Origin: a virus
Reading direction: 5' to 3' (one strand)
IMG/VR virus record: IMGVR_UViG_3300024346_000527
Span: 1 to 23,502 of that record
DNA length: 23,502 nt
In this document: positions 8,267 through 14,307 of the stretch, in pieces
Numbering within the stretch: the stretch's first letter is position 1
How the letters are laid out: each line of letters begins with the position of its first letter
The notes under the pieces: generated by a model
The model's input: only the letters and a program-made list of their open reading frames with translations
The model's database searches: none
What the model was told of the DNA's origin: nothing
Program-made: the position numbers and the translations under genes

Positions 8267-8827
8267 TTAATTTTGGTATGTTTTCACTAATTCATCTTGG
8301 GTTAACTTATTTAACCTAGTCAATTTAACGTCACCAAATGTATTGGTGTTGTTTTTAAAACTCATATATTTTGATATCACTTTAATTATATCTGGTATAA
8401 TACTTCTAATATCCACATCATACCTCACATTAGGGTGAAATAAGTTACCATCGAAGCTACCAACACAAATAACCTCTTTTTCTAAATCTTCGATATTAAA
8501 GTTGTTACCCCCTTCTCTTAATTTATTAACGTTATTTTTAGATATTTCTAAACTAAAAATAGCCTTTTTATCAGACAAAGTATTATTTTGTAAGTGATAA
8601 GGTTTGTGTGAATTTGCAACACATCTGTATTTGAAGTACTCAGGTATTAACCCCAACTTTAATTGTTGGTTAGTACCCATAATATCATCAAGCATTTCTT
8701 TTAACTCATACGATTCTCTACAATCATTGTTATAATTTTTAATATTAAAAAATCTTTGACAAATGATGTGATTGTTAATTCTCAATGAAAACTCAAATGG
8801 TCTTACGTTTTCGGTTTTTCTAATCAT
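8267..8827 (-). CDS. Unknown protein of the replication operon
   Basis: 186 residues, not recognised. The sequence is mixed alpha/beta, with no membrane segment and no obvious nucleotide-binding loop. It is slightly basic and asparagine-rich, with scattered cysteines (C23, C35, C69) that do not form a clear zinc knuckle. It lies between RNase H (4-base gap) and the gp41-type helicase (7-base gap), so it is co-transcribed and probably co-translated with replisome genes. By position it could be a helicase-loading or primase-accessory factor. It shows no resemblance I can see to T4 gp59 or gp61, so no function is assigned. Confidence 0.85.
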   Translation of the reverse strand: MIRKTENVRPFEFSLRINNHIICQRFFNIKNYNNDCRESYELKEMLDDIMGTNQQLKLGLIPEYFKYRCVANSHKPYHLQNNTLSDKKAIFSLEISKNNVNKLREGGNNFNIEDLEKEVICVGSFDGNLFHPNVRYDVDIRSIIPDIIKVISKYMSFKNNTNTFGDVKLTRLNKLTQDELVKTYQN

Positions 8828-8831
8828 AATT

Positions 8832-9908
8832 TTAACTGTTTATTAAATTTGTTTGCTTACGTTCTCTTTCTATTAATTTTTTGAACGGTAATAAGTAATT
8901 TGTGCTAAAAGATTCAATTTGTTTATCCATACCATCTCGTTTCATATATGCATAAGCATTCTTGATGCCCCTTTCTTCAATATCACCCATTGGCTTTTTA
9001 TTATATTCGAGTAACAATCTATTTTTTTTATCGATAAGTGGATTACTTAAATCAATTATTATCTCATTTATTTTGTAAATTTCTTTACCTTGTACTCCAT
9101 CAGTGTTAGACTCAACAATATTAGTCAGTGACTTGAGAGGTTTCTTCTTAGCTTTAAGCCGTTCCTCTTGTTGTTCTTTAGCTGATTCAAGTATTTCTTT
9201 TAATGTTACCGACCTTTTAGTTAAGTCTGGAAACAATTTAAGTAAAGTCGGTTCTTTAACACCAGCAATACCTTTTATACAATCACTACCATCACCACCT
9301 ATAATTTTTATCAATTTACTATTTGATTGATGATGCTTAAAGAAAGTTTGGTAATTTTCTAATGTGACATAATCTCTTATTTTTTTATCACAAAAGTAAA
9401 TCCTAACATCTTTAGCTATTAATTGAGCTAAATCCCTATCTGTGGTACAAATAGTAATTTTTTCATCACTATCTTTAGTTTTACAATAATAAGCGATAAA
9501 GTCATCAGCTTCTACCCCAGAGTTGGTATTATCAATCATTTGTCGCACACATAATTCTTCTAAGTACTGTCTAATTAAGAATTTTTCAGTAACTTCTTGT
9601 ACATCGACTGGGTGTGTACCATTAATGTAGTCTTTATTACGGTCAGATTTGTAGTCAGAATAAAGTTCCCACCTCATTTTTCCACTAAATTGACCATCCC
9701 AAAATACAAACACTCTATGGTATAGGTTTTCTTGTAATAGTTTTCTAAGGATGGTAATGAAAACAAATAGCCCACCAATGTGGTCACCATCCCTAGTAAA
9801 CATATCTTTTGCACCGTAAAGCCCCATTTTAAATAGTGCGTTACCATCAACAAGTAAGGTGTTTTTAGTTTCCTTCGAAACACCATATTTTCTTGGCTTT
9901 TTAGCCAT
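8832..9908 (-). CDS. rnh: RNase H-type 5'-3' exonuclease / flap nuclease (FEN family, T4 Rnh-like)
   Basis: 358 residues; T4 RNase H is 305. These enzymes remove RNA primers and 5' flaps from lagging-strand fragments. The metal-binding acidic residues are all visible: D21 (LLVDGNAL), D71 (VFVFWDG), E133/D135/D136 (GVEADDF), D157/D159 (TTDRDL) and D206 (GGDGSDCIKGI). A helix-hairpin-helix-type motif follows at about residues 203-225, and YKSDR (86-90) fits the arch. An N-terminal MAKKPRKYG and a basic helical segment (about 235-265) add length relative to T4. The start lies 28 bases after uvsX, and an 18-base inverted repeat sits directly before the ATG. AAGGAT is near the ATG but only about 2 bases away, too close to be a normal ribosome-binding site. 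Confidence 0.93.
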   Translation of the reverse strand: MAKKPRKYGVSKETKNTLLVDGNALFKMGLYGAKDMFTRDGDHIGGLFVFITILRKLLQENLYHRVFVFWDGQFSGKMRWELYSDYKSDRNKDYINGTHPVDVQEVTEKFLIRQYLEELCVRQMIDNTNSGVEADDFIAYYCKTKDSDEKITICTTDRDLAQLIAKDVRIYFCDKKIRDYVTLENYQTFFKHHQSNSKLIKIIGGDGSDCIKGIAGVKEPTLLKLFPDLTKRSVTLKEILESAKEQQEERLKAKKKPLKSLTNIVESNTDGVQGKEIYKINEIIIDLSNPLIDKKNRLLLEYNKKPMGDIEERGIKNAYAYMKRDGMDKQIESFSTNYLLPFKKLIERERKQTNLINS

Positions 9909-9910
9909 AT

Positions 9911-9928
9911 CCTTTATTTATTTAAAGG
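9911..9928 (-). promoter_or_regulatory. Inverted repeat abutting the rnh start codon
   Basis: CCTTTA-AATAAA-TAAAGG on the minus strand is a perfect 6-bp hairpin with a 6-base loop, ending 2 bases before the rnh ATG at 9908. It is the main structure in the 28-base uvsX-rnh gap. With no U-tract it is not a terminator. If it forms, it would cover the initiation region; the stem is short and AT-rich, so the effect may be slight. Confidence 0.4.
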
Positions 9929-9936
9929 GTTAATAT

Positions 9937-11034
9937 TTAGGCCTCAAAGTCTTCACCAGACTTTTCACCTTCTTCAGTAGAATACGATATATCAGCACCA
10001 TATTCAACATTTAAATTCTCATGTATAAAATCTCTATGCTCTTTTTTGTAATCATCTAACTCATCAGGATTCCAATAACCATGTGGTGTTGAAGCTATTT
10101 TACCTTTCTTCTCAATACCATTAACGTGGTTTTTCTCACAATTAATTTTACATTCAGTTCCATATTGAAATTCATTACCTAAAGCCGTAGCTTTTAATTT
10201 AGCAGTACCATGTGAAATAATACCACCTAAATGCACTATTAACCTAGAGTTAAAGAACATGAATTCACCACAACTGTGTTTGATTTTCATATTCATACTA
10301 TCATACCAAATTTTTTGTACACAAATAAATGTGTTAGTAAATTCACTATCTTCTCTTCTAGATGTTGGAATTCTAAAATTAACAATCGCTTGAAATACTT
10401 TCATTGAGCCAGCATTCCACATATTATTAGTTGTTTTAGATATTGCGGATTTAAAACCATTTAAAGTTCCGATTGAATCCCATAAGAAACATAAATTCTC
10501 TTTTAATAAACCTTCAGATTGCATATCTAATAATTCAGTCATGTACAATGCAATATCTTCTAAAACAGGTTCAAACCTCATTGGTTTTGAAACTTTTTTA
10601 CTATGTTGGTGGTCATATAATTGATACCTTTCTAATAAATCTTTATTACCCATGAATATAAATCTACCACCATGTGTAATCTCACCAGTACTCTCATCTA
10701 CATCTTCATGGAACTCAACACCACACATTTTAGCGTGTTTCCAATTAAAGTTACCTTCTGTTTCAAATATAACTGGTAAATCACCAATTCTTTGTGCGCC
10801 AGCAATTGCTTCATAAAACGCAGTTGATTTTCCAGTATTTGAATAACCCCTCACTGAGTTAACAAATCCTCTAGCAAAGCCAGGTAATTTAATAGCATCA
10901 TGCCACGCTTTTGATAATGGTATCCATGATAAGTCTTTATCTTTTATTGTTTTTTGAATGCCTTGAGATTTTTTAAAATCTTCTAAATTGTAACTACTCT
11001 TTGCTACCGTCGTTTTACTTGGTTTTTTTGCCAT
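9937..11034 (-). CDS. uvsX: RecA-like recombinase, UvsX-type
   Basis: 365 residues; T4 UvsX is about 390. It is a RecA-fold ATPase expected to form filaments on gp32-coated single strands and drive strand exchange and recombination-dependent replication. Walker A is GYSNTGKST (63-71, K69). The RecA-type catalytic glutamate region is IFETEGN (E91/E93). Walker B is LCFLWDS (D186). The acidic tail (GEKSGEDFEA) resembles UvsX/RecA C-termini. It is the first gene of the operon, following the gene 32 terminator. The start MAKKPSKTTV has an A-only stretch upstream and no Shine-Dalgarno sequence. The RecA-family call is firm. The UvsX label rests on length and on the neighbours gp32, rnh and 41; a host-like RecA is less likely. 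Confidence 0.88.
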   Translation of the reverse strand: MAKKPSKTTVAKSSYNLEDFKKSQGIQKTIKDKDLSWIPLSKAWHDAIKLPGFARGFVNSVRGYSNTGKSTAFYEAIAGAQRIGDLPVIFETEGNFNWKHAKMCGVEFHEDVDESTGEITHGGRFIFMGNKDLLERYQLYDHQHSKKVSKPMRFEPVLEDIALYMTELLDMQSEGLLKENLCFLWDSIGTLNGFKSAISKTTNNMWNAGSMKVFQAIVNFRIPTSRREDSEFTNTFICVQKIWYDSMNMKIKHSCGEFMFFNSRLIVHLGGIISHGTAKLKATALGNEFQYGTECKINCEKNHVNGIEKKGKIASTPHGYWNPDELDDYKKEHRDFIHENLNVEYGADISYSTEEGEKSGEDFEA

Positions 11035-11084
11035 TTTTTTTTTAATAGGGAATCATAAAGTTATTTTATTTCTAACAATTAGTT

Positions 11085-11123
11085 AAAAAAAGGTTTGATA
11101 GCACCTTCCCTCGCTATCAAACC
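11085..11123 (-). terminator. Rho-independent terminator of gene 32
   Basis: The minus strand reads GGTTTGATAGC, a 10-base loop (GAGGGAAGGT), then GCTATCAAACC, a perfect 11-bp stem (11113-11123 with 11092-11102), followed by TTTTTTT (11085-11091). It lies 22 bases past the gene 32 stop and before uvsX, making gene 32 a single-gene transcription unit or a strongly attenuated boundary. Confidence 0.93.
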
Positions 11124-11144
11124 CTTTATTTTGATTTACTTTTT

Positions 11145-12062
11145 TTAGAAGGGTAAATCGTCTTCTTCTTCTTCTTTAATATCAACTTCAGCTGTATAAG
11201 AAGTTTCAGGAACTTCTTCAGTCTTAACTTCAACTTCAACTTTTGGTGCGTTAGCACCCATAACTACTTTTGAATCTAATTCATCTGTAGTAACTTCACT
11301 ATCTTCAGGTGTTAATGAAGATTTAGGAACAAACTTTTCAAGTTTTTTACTCCACGCTGGAATTTCACCCATAACTATAATTTTTAAATAATTATAATCT
11401 TTTACTGAATAAACATCTTTCCATGTTTTTTCATTGGATAACCAATTTTTAGCTAACTCACCATCTTTACTTAACGGACTTTTGTCAAGTGCTTGAACTG
11501 AATTCACAGCTGGATAAGTACCACCTCTTGGGTTCTTAACCCTAACAATGCTAAGTGCTAAATCTCTACCTACTTCTGGGTTAGTGACATCCTCATTGAC
11601 TAACCTTACAGTTGCCATGATTTTATCCATAATACCATCTTTTTTGTAGTTGATTGGGAATCTCCAAAATTTTGGACCATCAGCCTCATTATCTCTATCG
11701 ATAACTTTAACGATGTACATTTTTCTAGCTCTGTAACTTTTAGCTAATTCTTCATCACTTTTTTCTCCAGTGGAAAGCAAGGTTTCCCTAGCTTCACAAA
11801 ATGGACACACCTCATCATTTAAATGTTGAATACATGTAAATTTACGGTTTTTACCATCTACTTTAGCACTGTGAATATGCACTTCCTCAAAAGGAGAGCC
11901 ATTCGCAGGTAAAATTCTGATTGCGGTCATTTTGCTGTTTACACCTTCAGGTAAGAAGGTTGAGAAATAATTTTTTTTGTCAAATGAATTTTCATTTGAG
12001 AATGTTGTTGCAGTTTCGTACTGCGTTAACATTGCGGCTAATGTTGAATTTTCTTCACTCAT
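11145..12062 (-). CDS. 32: Single-stranded DNA-binding protein, T4 gp32-like, with an SSB-type C-terminal tip
   Basis: 305 residues; T4 gp32 is 301. It coats single strands and coordinates replication, recombination and repair proteins. The zinc-binding cluster matches the gp32 spacing: H62/H64, C77, C86 and C89 (HIHSAKVDG, FTCIQHL, VCPFCEAR), near the T4 H64-C77-C87-C90. The OB-type core spans about residues 30-240. The C-terminal 60 residues are acidic and disordered, ending EEEEDDLPF. That ending resembles the DDDIPF tip of bacterial SSB rather than the T4 gp32 tail. The gene stands alone between a host-type promoter with a leader of about 120 bases and its own terminator, suggesting strong, separate expression. 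Confidence 0.92.
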   Translation of the reverse strand: MSEENSTLAAMLTQYETATTFSNENSFDKKNYFSTFLPEGVNSKMTAIRILPANGSPFEEVHIHSAKVDGKNRKFTCIQHLNDEVCPFCEARETLLSTGEKSDEELAKSYRARKMYIVKVIDRDNEADGPKFWRFPINYKKDGIMDKIMATVRLVNEDVTNPEVGRDLALSIVRVKNPRGGTYPAVNSVQALDKSPLSKDGELAKNWLSNEKTWKDVYSVKDYNYLKIIVMGEIPAWSKKLEKFVPKSSLTPEDSEVTTDELDSKVVMGANAPKVEVEVKTEEVPETSYTAEVDIKEEEEDDLPF

Positions 12063-12190
12063 AATAAATAATTGTTTTTAAGTTGCCCGACTTCGTTTTT
12101 TAATATCGGGGGCTTTATTTGTATTACCACCAGTTATAATTCATCAGTGGCAATCTTTAGTTAAACAAATCTGTAACTTGAATAACGTTT
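12063..12190 (-). promoter_or_regulatory. Long 5' leader of gene 32 with a GC-rich hairpin
   Basis: This stretch between the presumed transcription start (near 12185) and the gene 32 ATG has no open frame worth calling. Its main structure is CCCGA / TCGGG (12106-12110 with 12086-12090), a 5-bp GC-rich stem with a 15-base A-rich loop, flanked by extra G/C (GCCCCCGA...TCGGGC). It is conspicuous in otherwise AT-rich surroundings. An unstructured A/U stretch of about 22 bases then runs into the ATG. In T4, gp32 represses its own mRNA by nucleating on a 5' pseudoknot and spreading over an A/U-rich initiation site. The layout here is similar, but a pseudoknot cannot be shown by eye. Confidence 0.5.
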
Positions 12191-12191
12191 T

Positions 12192-12223
12192 GCAATTATA
12201 CTACATAAAAACTCTTATGACAA
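12192..12223 (-). promoter_or_regulatory. Host-type (Bacteroidota-like) promoter for gene 32
   Basis: On the minus strand TTG (12221-12223), a 20-base spacer, then TATAATTGC (12192-12200). This fits the TTG - about 20 bases - TAnnTTTG promoter pattern known from Bacteroides and Flavobacterium with one mismatch. The stretch TAGTATAWTTGCAA is shared with the promoter at 14275-14306, at the same 20-base spacing. It lies right after the terminator at 12242-12280. Confidence 0.65.
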
Positions 12224-12241
12224 GTATAATTGAACCTTTTT

Positions 12242-12280
12242 TAAAAAAAAAGTGTGATATTTTTAATATCACACTTTAAA
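12242..12280 (-). terminator. Rho-independent terminator after the acidic-protein gene
   Basis: The minus strand has AGTGTGATAT - TAAAA - ATATCACACT, a perfect 10-bp stem (12266-12275 with 12251-12260), extended by further A-T pairs, followed by eight to nine T (12243-12251). It starts about 25 bases beyond the stop of the 244-residue gene and separates it from the gene 32 promoter. This is the strongest terminator in the window. Confidence 0.94.
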
Positions 12281-12305
12281 TCTCTTGTTTACAGTATTTT
12301 AATTT

Positions 12306-13040
12306 TTAGAATTTTTTATATTCTTCTTCTGTATTTGTGTCACTGAACGAATCTTTAATTTCAATAGGGTTATAATCACTATCAACCTCATCTTGTGTTA
12401 AAACATATTCTTCATCAGCTTTTTCAGTTTTATCATTACCCATCGCATCATAATTACCCTCTTTTTCAGACCAATAATCAGTTAATTTAAGACTATACGG
12501 AAATGAATCTAATGAACGCATCTCTAATTTTTCTTCAGGAGTTGGATTTCTTTTTTCAACTTCGTTTTCTAAATTATCTATTTTGTCATTAATCGCAGAC
12601 ATTCTTTCTAATGATGCATTTAAATTATCAAACTTAGTCATTAATGTTGTAATTTGTTGATTTGCTCTGTCAGCGGATAATTTAGCTTCTTCAGTTCCTT
12701 GTACTAATTCAGTAACATCTAATTCAACTTCATCTTCCATTGGTTCTGGTTCTGCTAATGGTTCGTCCATTTCTGGTTCTGCCATTTCTTCACCACCAAA
12801 CCCATCTGGTTCTTCATCACCCATTGGTTCTTCATCACCCATTGGCTCTTCATCACCCCCAAGTTCATCACCAGCTAAATCTTCATCACCAGCATCTAAT
12901 TCATCTTGTGGTGGTTCTTCAAGAACTAATTCACCTTTTGGTTCAACATTATCTTCTTCTTCACCAACATAAAAATCGTATTCTAAAAGTAAGTTAAACC
13001 TATTTTTATCTTTGTTGTTATCTTCGTTTGTGTATCTCAT
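12306..13040 (-). CDS. Highly acidic, repeat-containing protein of unknown function
   Basis: 244 residues in three parts. After a short N-terminus, residues about 25-108 are extremely rich in Asp, Glu, Pro, Gly and Met, with GDEEPM repeated almost exactly (about residues 62-78). Residues about 115-165 are heptad-like and probably a coiled coil (TLMTKFDNLNASLERM). The C-terminal 75 residues (FPYSLKLTDYWSEKEGNY onward) look more ordered. No family is recognised. An acidic disordered part plus a coiled coil would suit a scaffold, decoration or DNA-mimic protein; that is only inference. The start overlaps the stop of the 58-residue gene by one base. A late-type motif precedes the pair and a strong terminator follows. 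Confidence 0.85.
   Translation of the reverse strand: MRYTNEDNNKDKNRFNLLLEYDFYVGEEEDNVEPKGELVLEEPPQDELDAGDEDLAGDELGGDEEPMGDEEPMGDEEPDGFGGEEMAEPEMDEPLAEPEPMEDEVELDVTELVQGTEEAKLSADRANQQITTLMTKFDNLNASLERMSAINDKIDNLENEVEKRNPTPEEKLEMRSLDSFPYSLKLTDYWSEKEGNYDAMGNDKTEKADEEYVLTQDEVDSDYNPIEIKDSFSDTNTEEEYKKF
12808..12861 (-). repeat. Tandem 18-bp coding repeat (about three copies)
   Basis: On the plus strand, GGTTCTTCATCACCCATT occurs at 12808-12825 and again identically at 12826-12843. A third copy at 12844-12861 has two or three changes. The unit is six codons long, so copy changes keep the frame and alter the number of GDEEPM-like repeats in the acidic protein. Similar shorter units continue on both sides. 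Confidence 0.85.
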
Positions 13041-13216
13041 TACATTAAAAGTTGTCTACCGTCTTCAATTATTATTTTTTTGTTGACTCTCTCAACAATA
13101 CTTTTATCTTGTTTAATATGTTTTGGTTCGCAGTTACCATCTAAGTCACATACAGTGCCCTCATCTTCACTACCCTCTAAAAACATATTTAGTCTATCTA
13201 TTTTATTATTTTTCAT
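13040..13216 (-). CDS. Small acidic protein of 58 residues, unknown
   Basis: Frame from ATG at 13216 to TAA at 13042-13040, 58 codons. The protein begins MKNNKIDRLNMFLEGSEDEG and ends IIIEDGRQLLM. A CDLDGNCEP segment contains two cysteines six residues apart (C23 and C29). No family is recognised. Support for it being real: it fills the space between the motif at 13241-13254 and the acidic-protein gene, its stop overlaps the next ATG (TAATG) exactly as for the gene pair at 940, and its composition is protein-like rather than random AT-rich. Translational coupling to the 244-residue gene is likely, and both may act together. Confidence 0.72.
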   Translation of the reverse strand: MKNNKIDRLNMFLEGSEDEGTVCDLDGNCEPKHIKQDKSIVERVNKKIIIEDGRQLLM

Positions 13217-13240
13217 AAGATTAAATTTATTAACTATTGT

Positions 13241-13254
13241 ATTTATTATAAATA
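13241..13254 (-). promoter_or_regulatory. Late-promoter-like motif before the 58-residue gene
   Basis: Minus-strand TATTTATAATAAAT matches 13 of 14 positions of the motif at 3101-3114 and 23381-23394. It lies in the 46-base gap between the 134-residue gene (stop at 13263) and the 58-residue gene, 24 bases before its ATG. The longer distance to the start codon makes a promoter more likely than a ribosome-binding element here. Confidence 0.5.
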
Positions 13255-13262
13255 GTTTAAAA

Positions 13263-13667
13263 TTAGTAAAAAACTCGTATTAAGTCCATTAATACTAATT
13301 TATTGTTACTATTTATTATTAATTGGTCCTCATGGTTATTCCAATCGATTTTCCAATCTTTATAAACAATATTACCTTTTTCTAAGTTATGTTCACGTTC
13401 AATTAGTGAATTTAAGGCGTTTATAGTATAAAATGTTTTTCTTTTTTTATGTATGATAAGTGCGTGATTAAAGTAATCTCGTAAATTTATCCTTTCATCA
13501 ATACCTATTTCAATATAGAAAGTGTAGATGTGTTTAGATTCATGATTAAGACTTTCAAAAATGAAAACCTTATTATGTTCAATATCAAACTCTTCATATA
13601 GATATTCAAGAAACCACTTTTGTTTGTTTTTATAAACAAAGGCAGCAATCATTATTTTTTTAGTCAT
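13263..13667 (-). CDS. Unknown protein, second gene of a two-gene unit
   Basis: 134 residues, unrecognised. It starts MTKKIMIAAFVYKNKQKW and has alternating charged and aromatic stretches (many Tyr, Phe, Lys, Ile, Asn) and no clear membrane segment. It ends in a short hydrophobic tail (KLVLMDLIRVFY). Its first 8 bases overlap the end of the upstream 203-residue gene, so translation is coupled. The hydrophobic/acidic C-terminal tip loosely recalls the clamp-binding tails of phage late transcription factors, but the similarity is too short to assign. The unit is driven by the host-type promoter at 14275-14306, so it may be expressed early. Confidence 0.8.
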   Translation of the reverse strand: MTKKIMIAAFVYKNKQKWFLEYLYEEFDIEHNKVFIFESLNHESKHIYTFYIEIGIDERINLRDYFNHALIIHKKRKTFYTINALNSLIEREHNLEKGNIVYKDWKIDWNNHEDQLIINSNNKLVLMDLIRVFY

Positions 13668-14271
13668 GGGGATTTATAGAATATAGAAAAGGAAGATATT
13701 TGTAATCGTAGTTTAATCTTTCCAAATGATTGTTATATTCTATAAGTATCTCGCTACCCTCAAGAAACACGAGACTTTTTTTAATTATTTTATTTTCTAT
13801 TTTTTCAACGTCAACCCCAGCAAACCTCAATAAATTTAAATCCACCCCAAATATTAAATTATTTGAATATATGTAAATTACGTTATTTATTGATTTATAG
13901 GATATTGGGTCTTTTAATTTAAGAATTTCTTTAGTTATCTTATATAACTTACGATAGTTAAATTGAATAACATCTAAGTCAACGTAGCTTATATTTTCAA
14001 CCGCTTTTTTATAAGAATACCTCATAAAATCTTCTAAATCTCTCTGATAAACACTTCGTTCAACATTTCTTTTGAAGGTCCAAAAGGTTTTTTTATTGAT
14101 GTTACGCTTTAAAATATTAATATTTTCAGAGCCACACATCGCTACAATTGCTTCATAACCAATTATTAATGTAGGTAGGTTTGTGTATATAATATAACTC
14201 GAAGATTCAACAACATTGAATTCTGGCCCGACATTAATTGCGTCACTACAAACTATATTAGCTATTTCCAT
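13660..14271 (-). CDS. Unknown protein, first gene of a two-gene unit, possibly on a leaderless transcript
   Basis: 203 residues, unrecognised. An N-terminal beta-rich part (about 1-50, with YIIYTNLPTLIIGYEAIVAMCG) is followed by a basic, aromatic helical section (about 55-100, KKTFWTFKRNVERSVYQRDL) and a mixed C-terminal half rich in Ile, Asn and Tyr. No catalytic motif or membrane segment stands out. The gene begins 36 bases after the 1771-residue gene. The gap is almost filled by a host-type promoter whose TATATTTGC element ends 3 bases before the ATG, so the start codon would be at or very near the 5' end of the mRNA. It overlaps the next gene by 8 bases. Confidence 0.8.
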   Translation of the reverse strand: MEIANIVCSDAINVGPEFNVVESSSYIIYTNLPTLIIGYEAIVAMCGSENINILKRNINKKTFWTFKRNVERSVYQRDLEDFMRYSYKKAVENISYVDLDVIQFNYRKLYKITKEILKLKDPISYKSINNVIYIYSNNLIFGVDLNLLRFAGVDVEKIENKIIKKSLVFLEGSEILIEYNNHLERLNYDYKYLPFLYSINPHD

Positions 14272-14274
14272 ATT

Positions 14275-14306
14275 GCAAATATACTAAATAATAAAACTAT
14301 AAACAA
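14275..14306 (-). promoter_or_regulatory. Host-type (Bacteroidota-like) promoter for the 203/134-residue gene pair
   Basis: The minus strand reads TTG (14304-14306), 20 bases, then TATATTTGC (14275-14283), an exact match to the Bacteroidota -33/-7 consensus TTG / TAnnTTTG. The surrounding TAGTATATTTGCAA matches the promoter at 12192-12223 (TAGTATAATTGCAA) at identical spacing. It lies wholly in the short gap after the late hub gene. Confidence 0.75.
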
Positions 14307-14307
14307 A

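Noticed and set aside
9909-9914. AAGGA as a Shine-Dalgarno site for rnh
   Set aside because: Only about 2 bases separate it from the ATG, and it is half of an inverted repeat.
11035-11084. Host-type promoter for uvsX (TAACTTTA)
   Set aside because: It lacks the final G and has no TTG at about 20 bases upstream, so support is too weak. The operon may rely on read-through or another promoter type.
12808-12861. Regular 18-bp repeats as a CRISPR-like array
   Set aside because: The units are directly adjacent with no spacers, are in frame, and code for GDEEPM in a continuous protein.
12740-12997. Plus-strand frame rich in His and Leu
   Set aside because: It is the complement of the repetitive acidic region. 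Its odd composition reflects the GDEEPM repeats, and there is no start context or family match.
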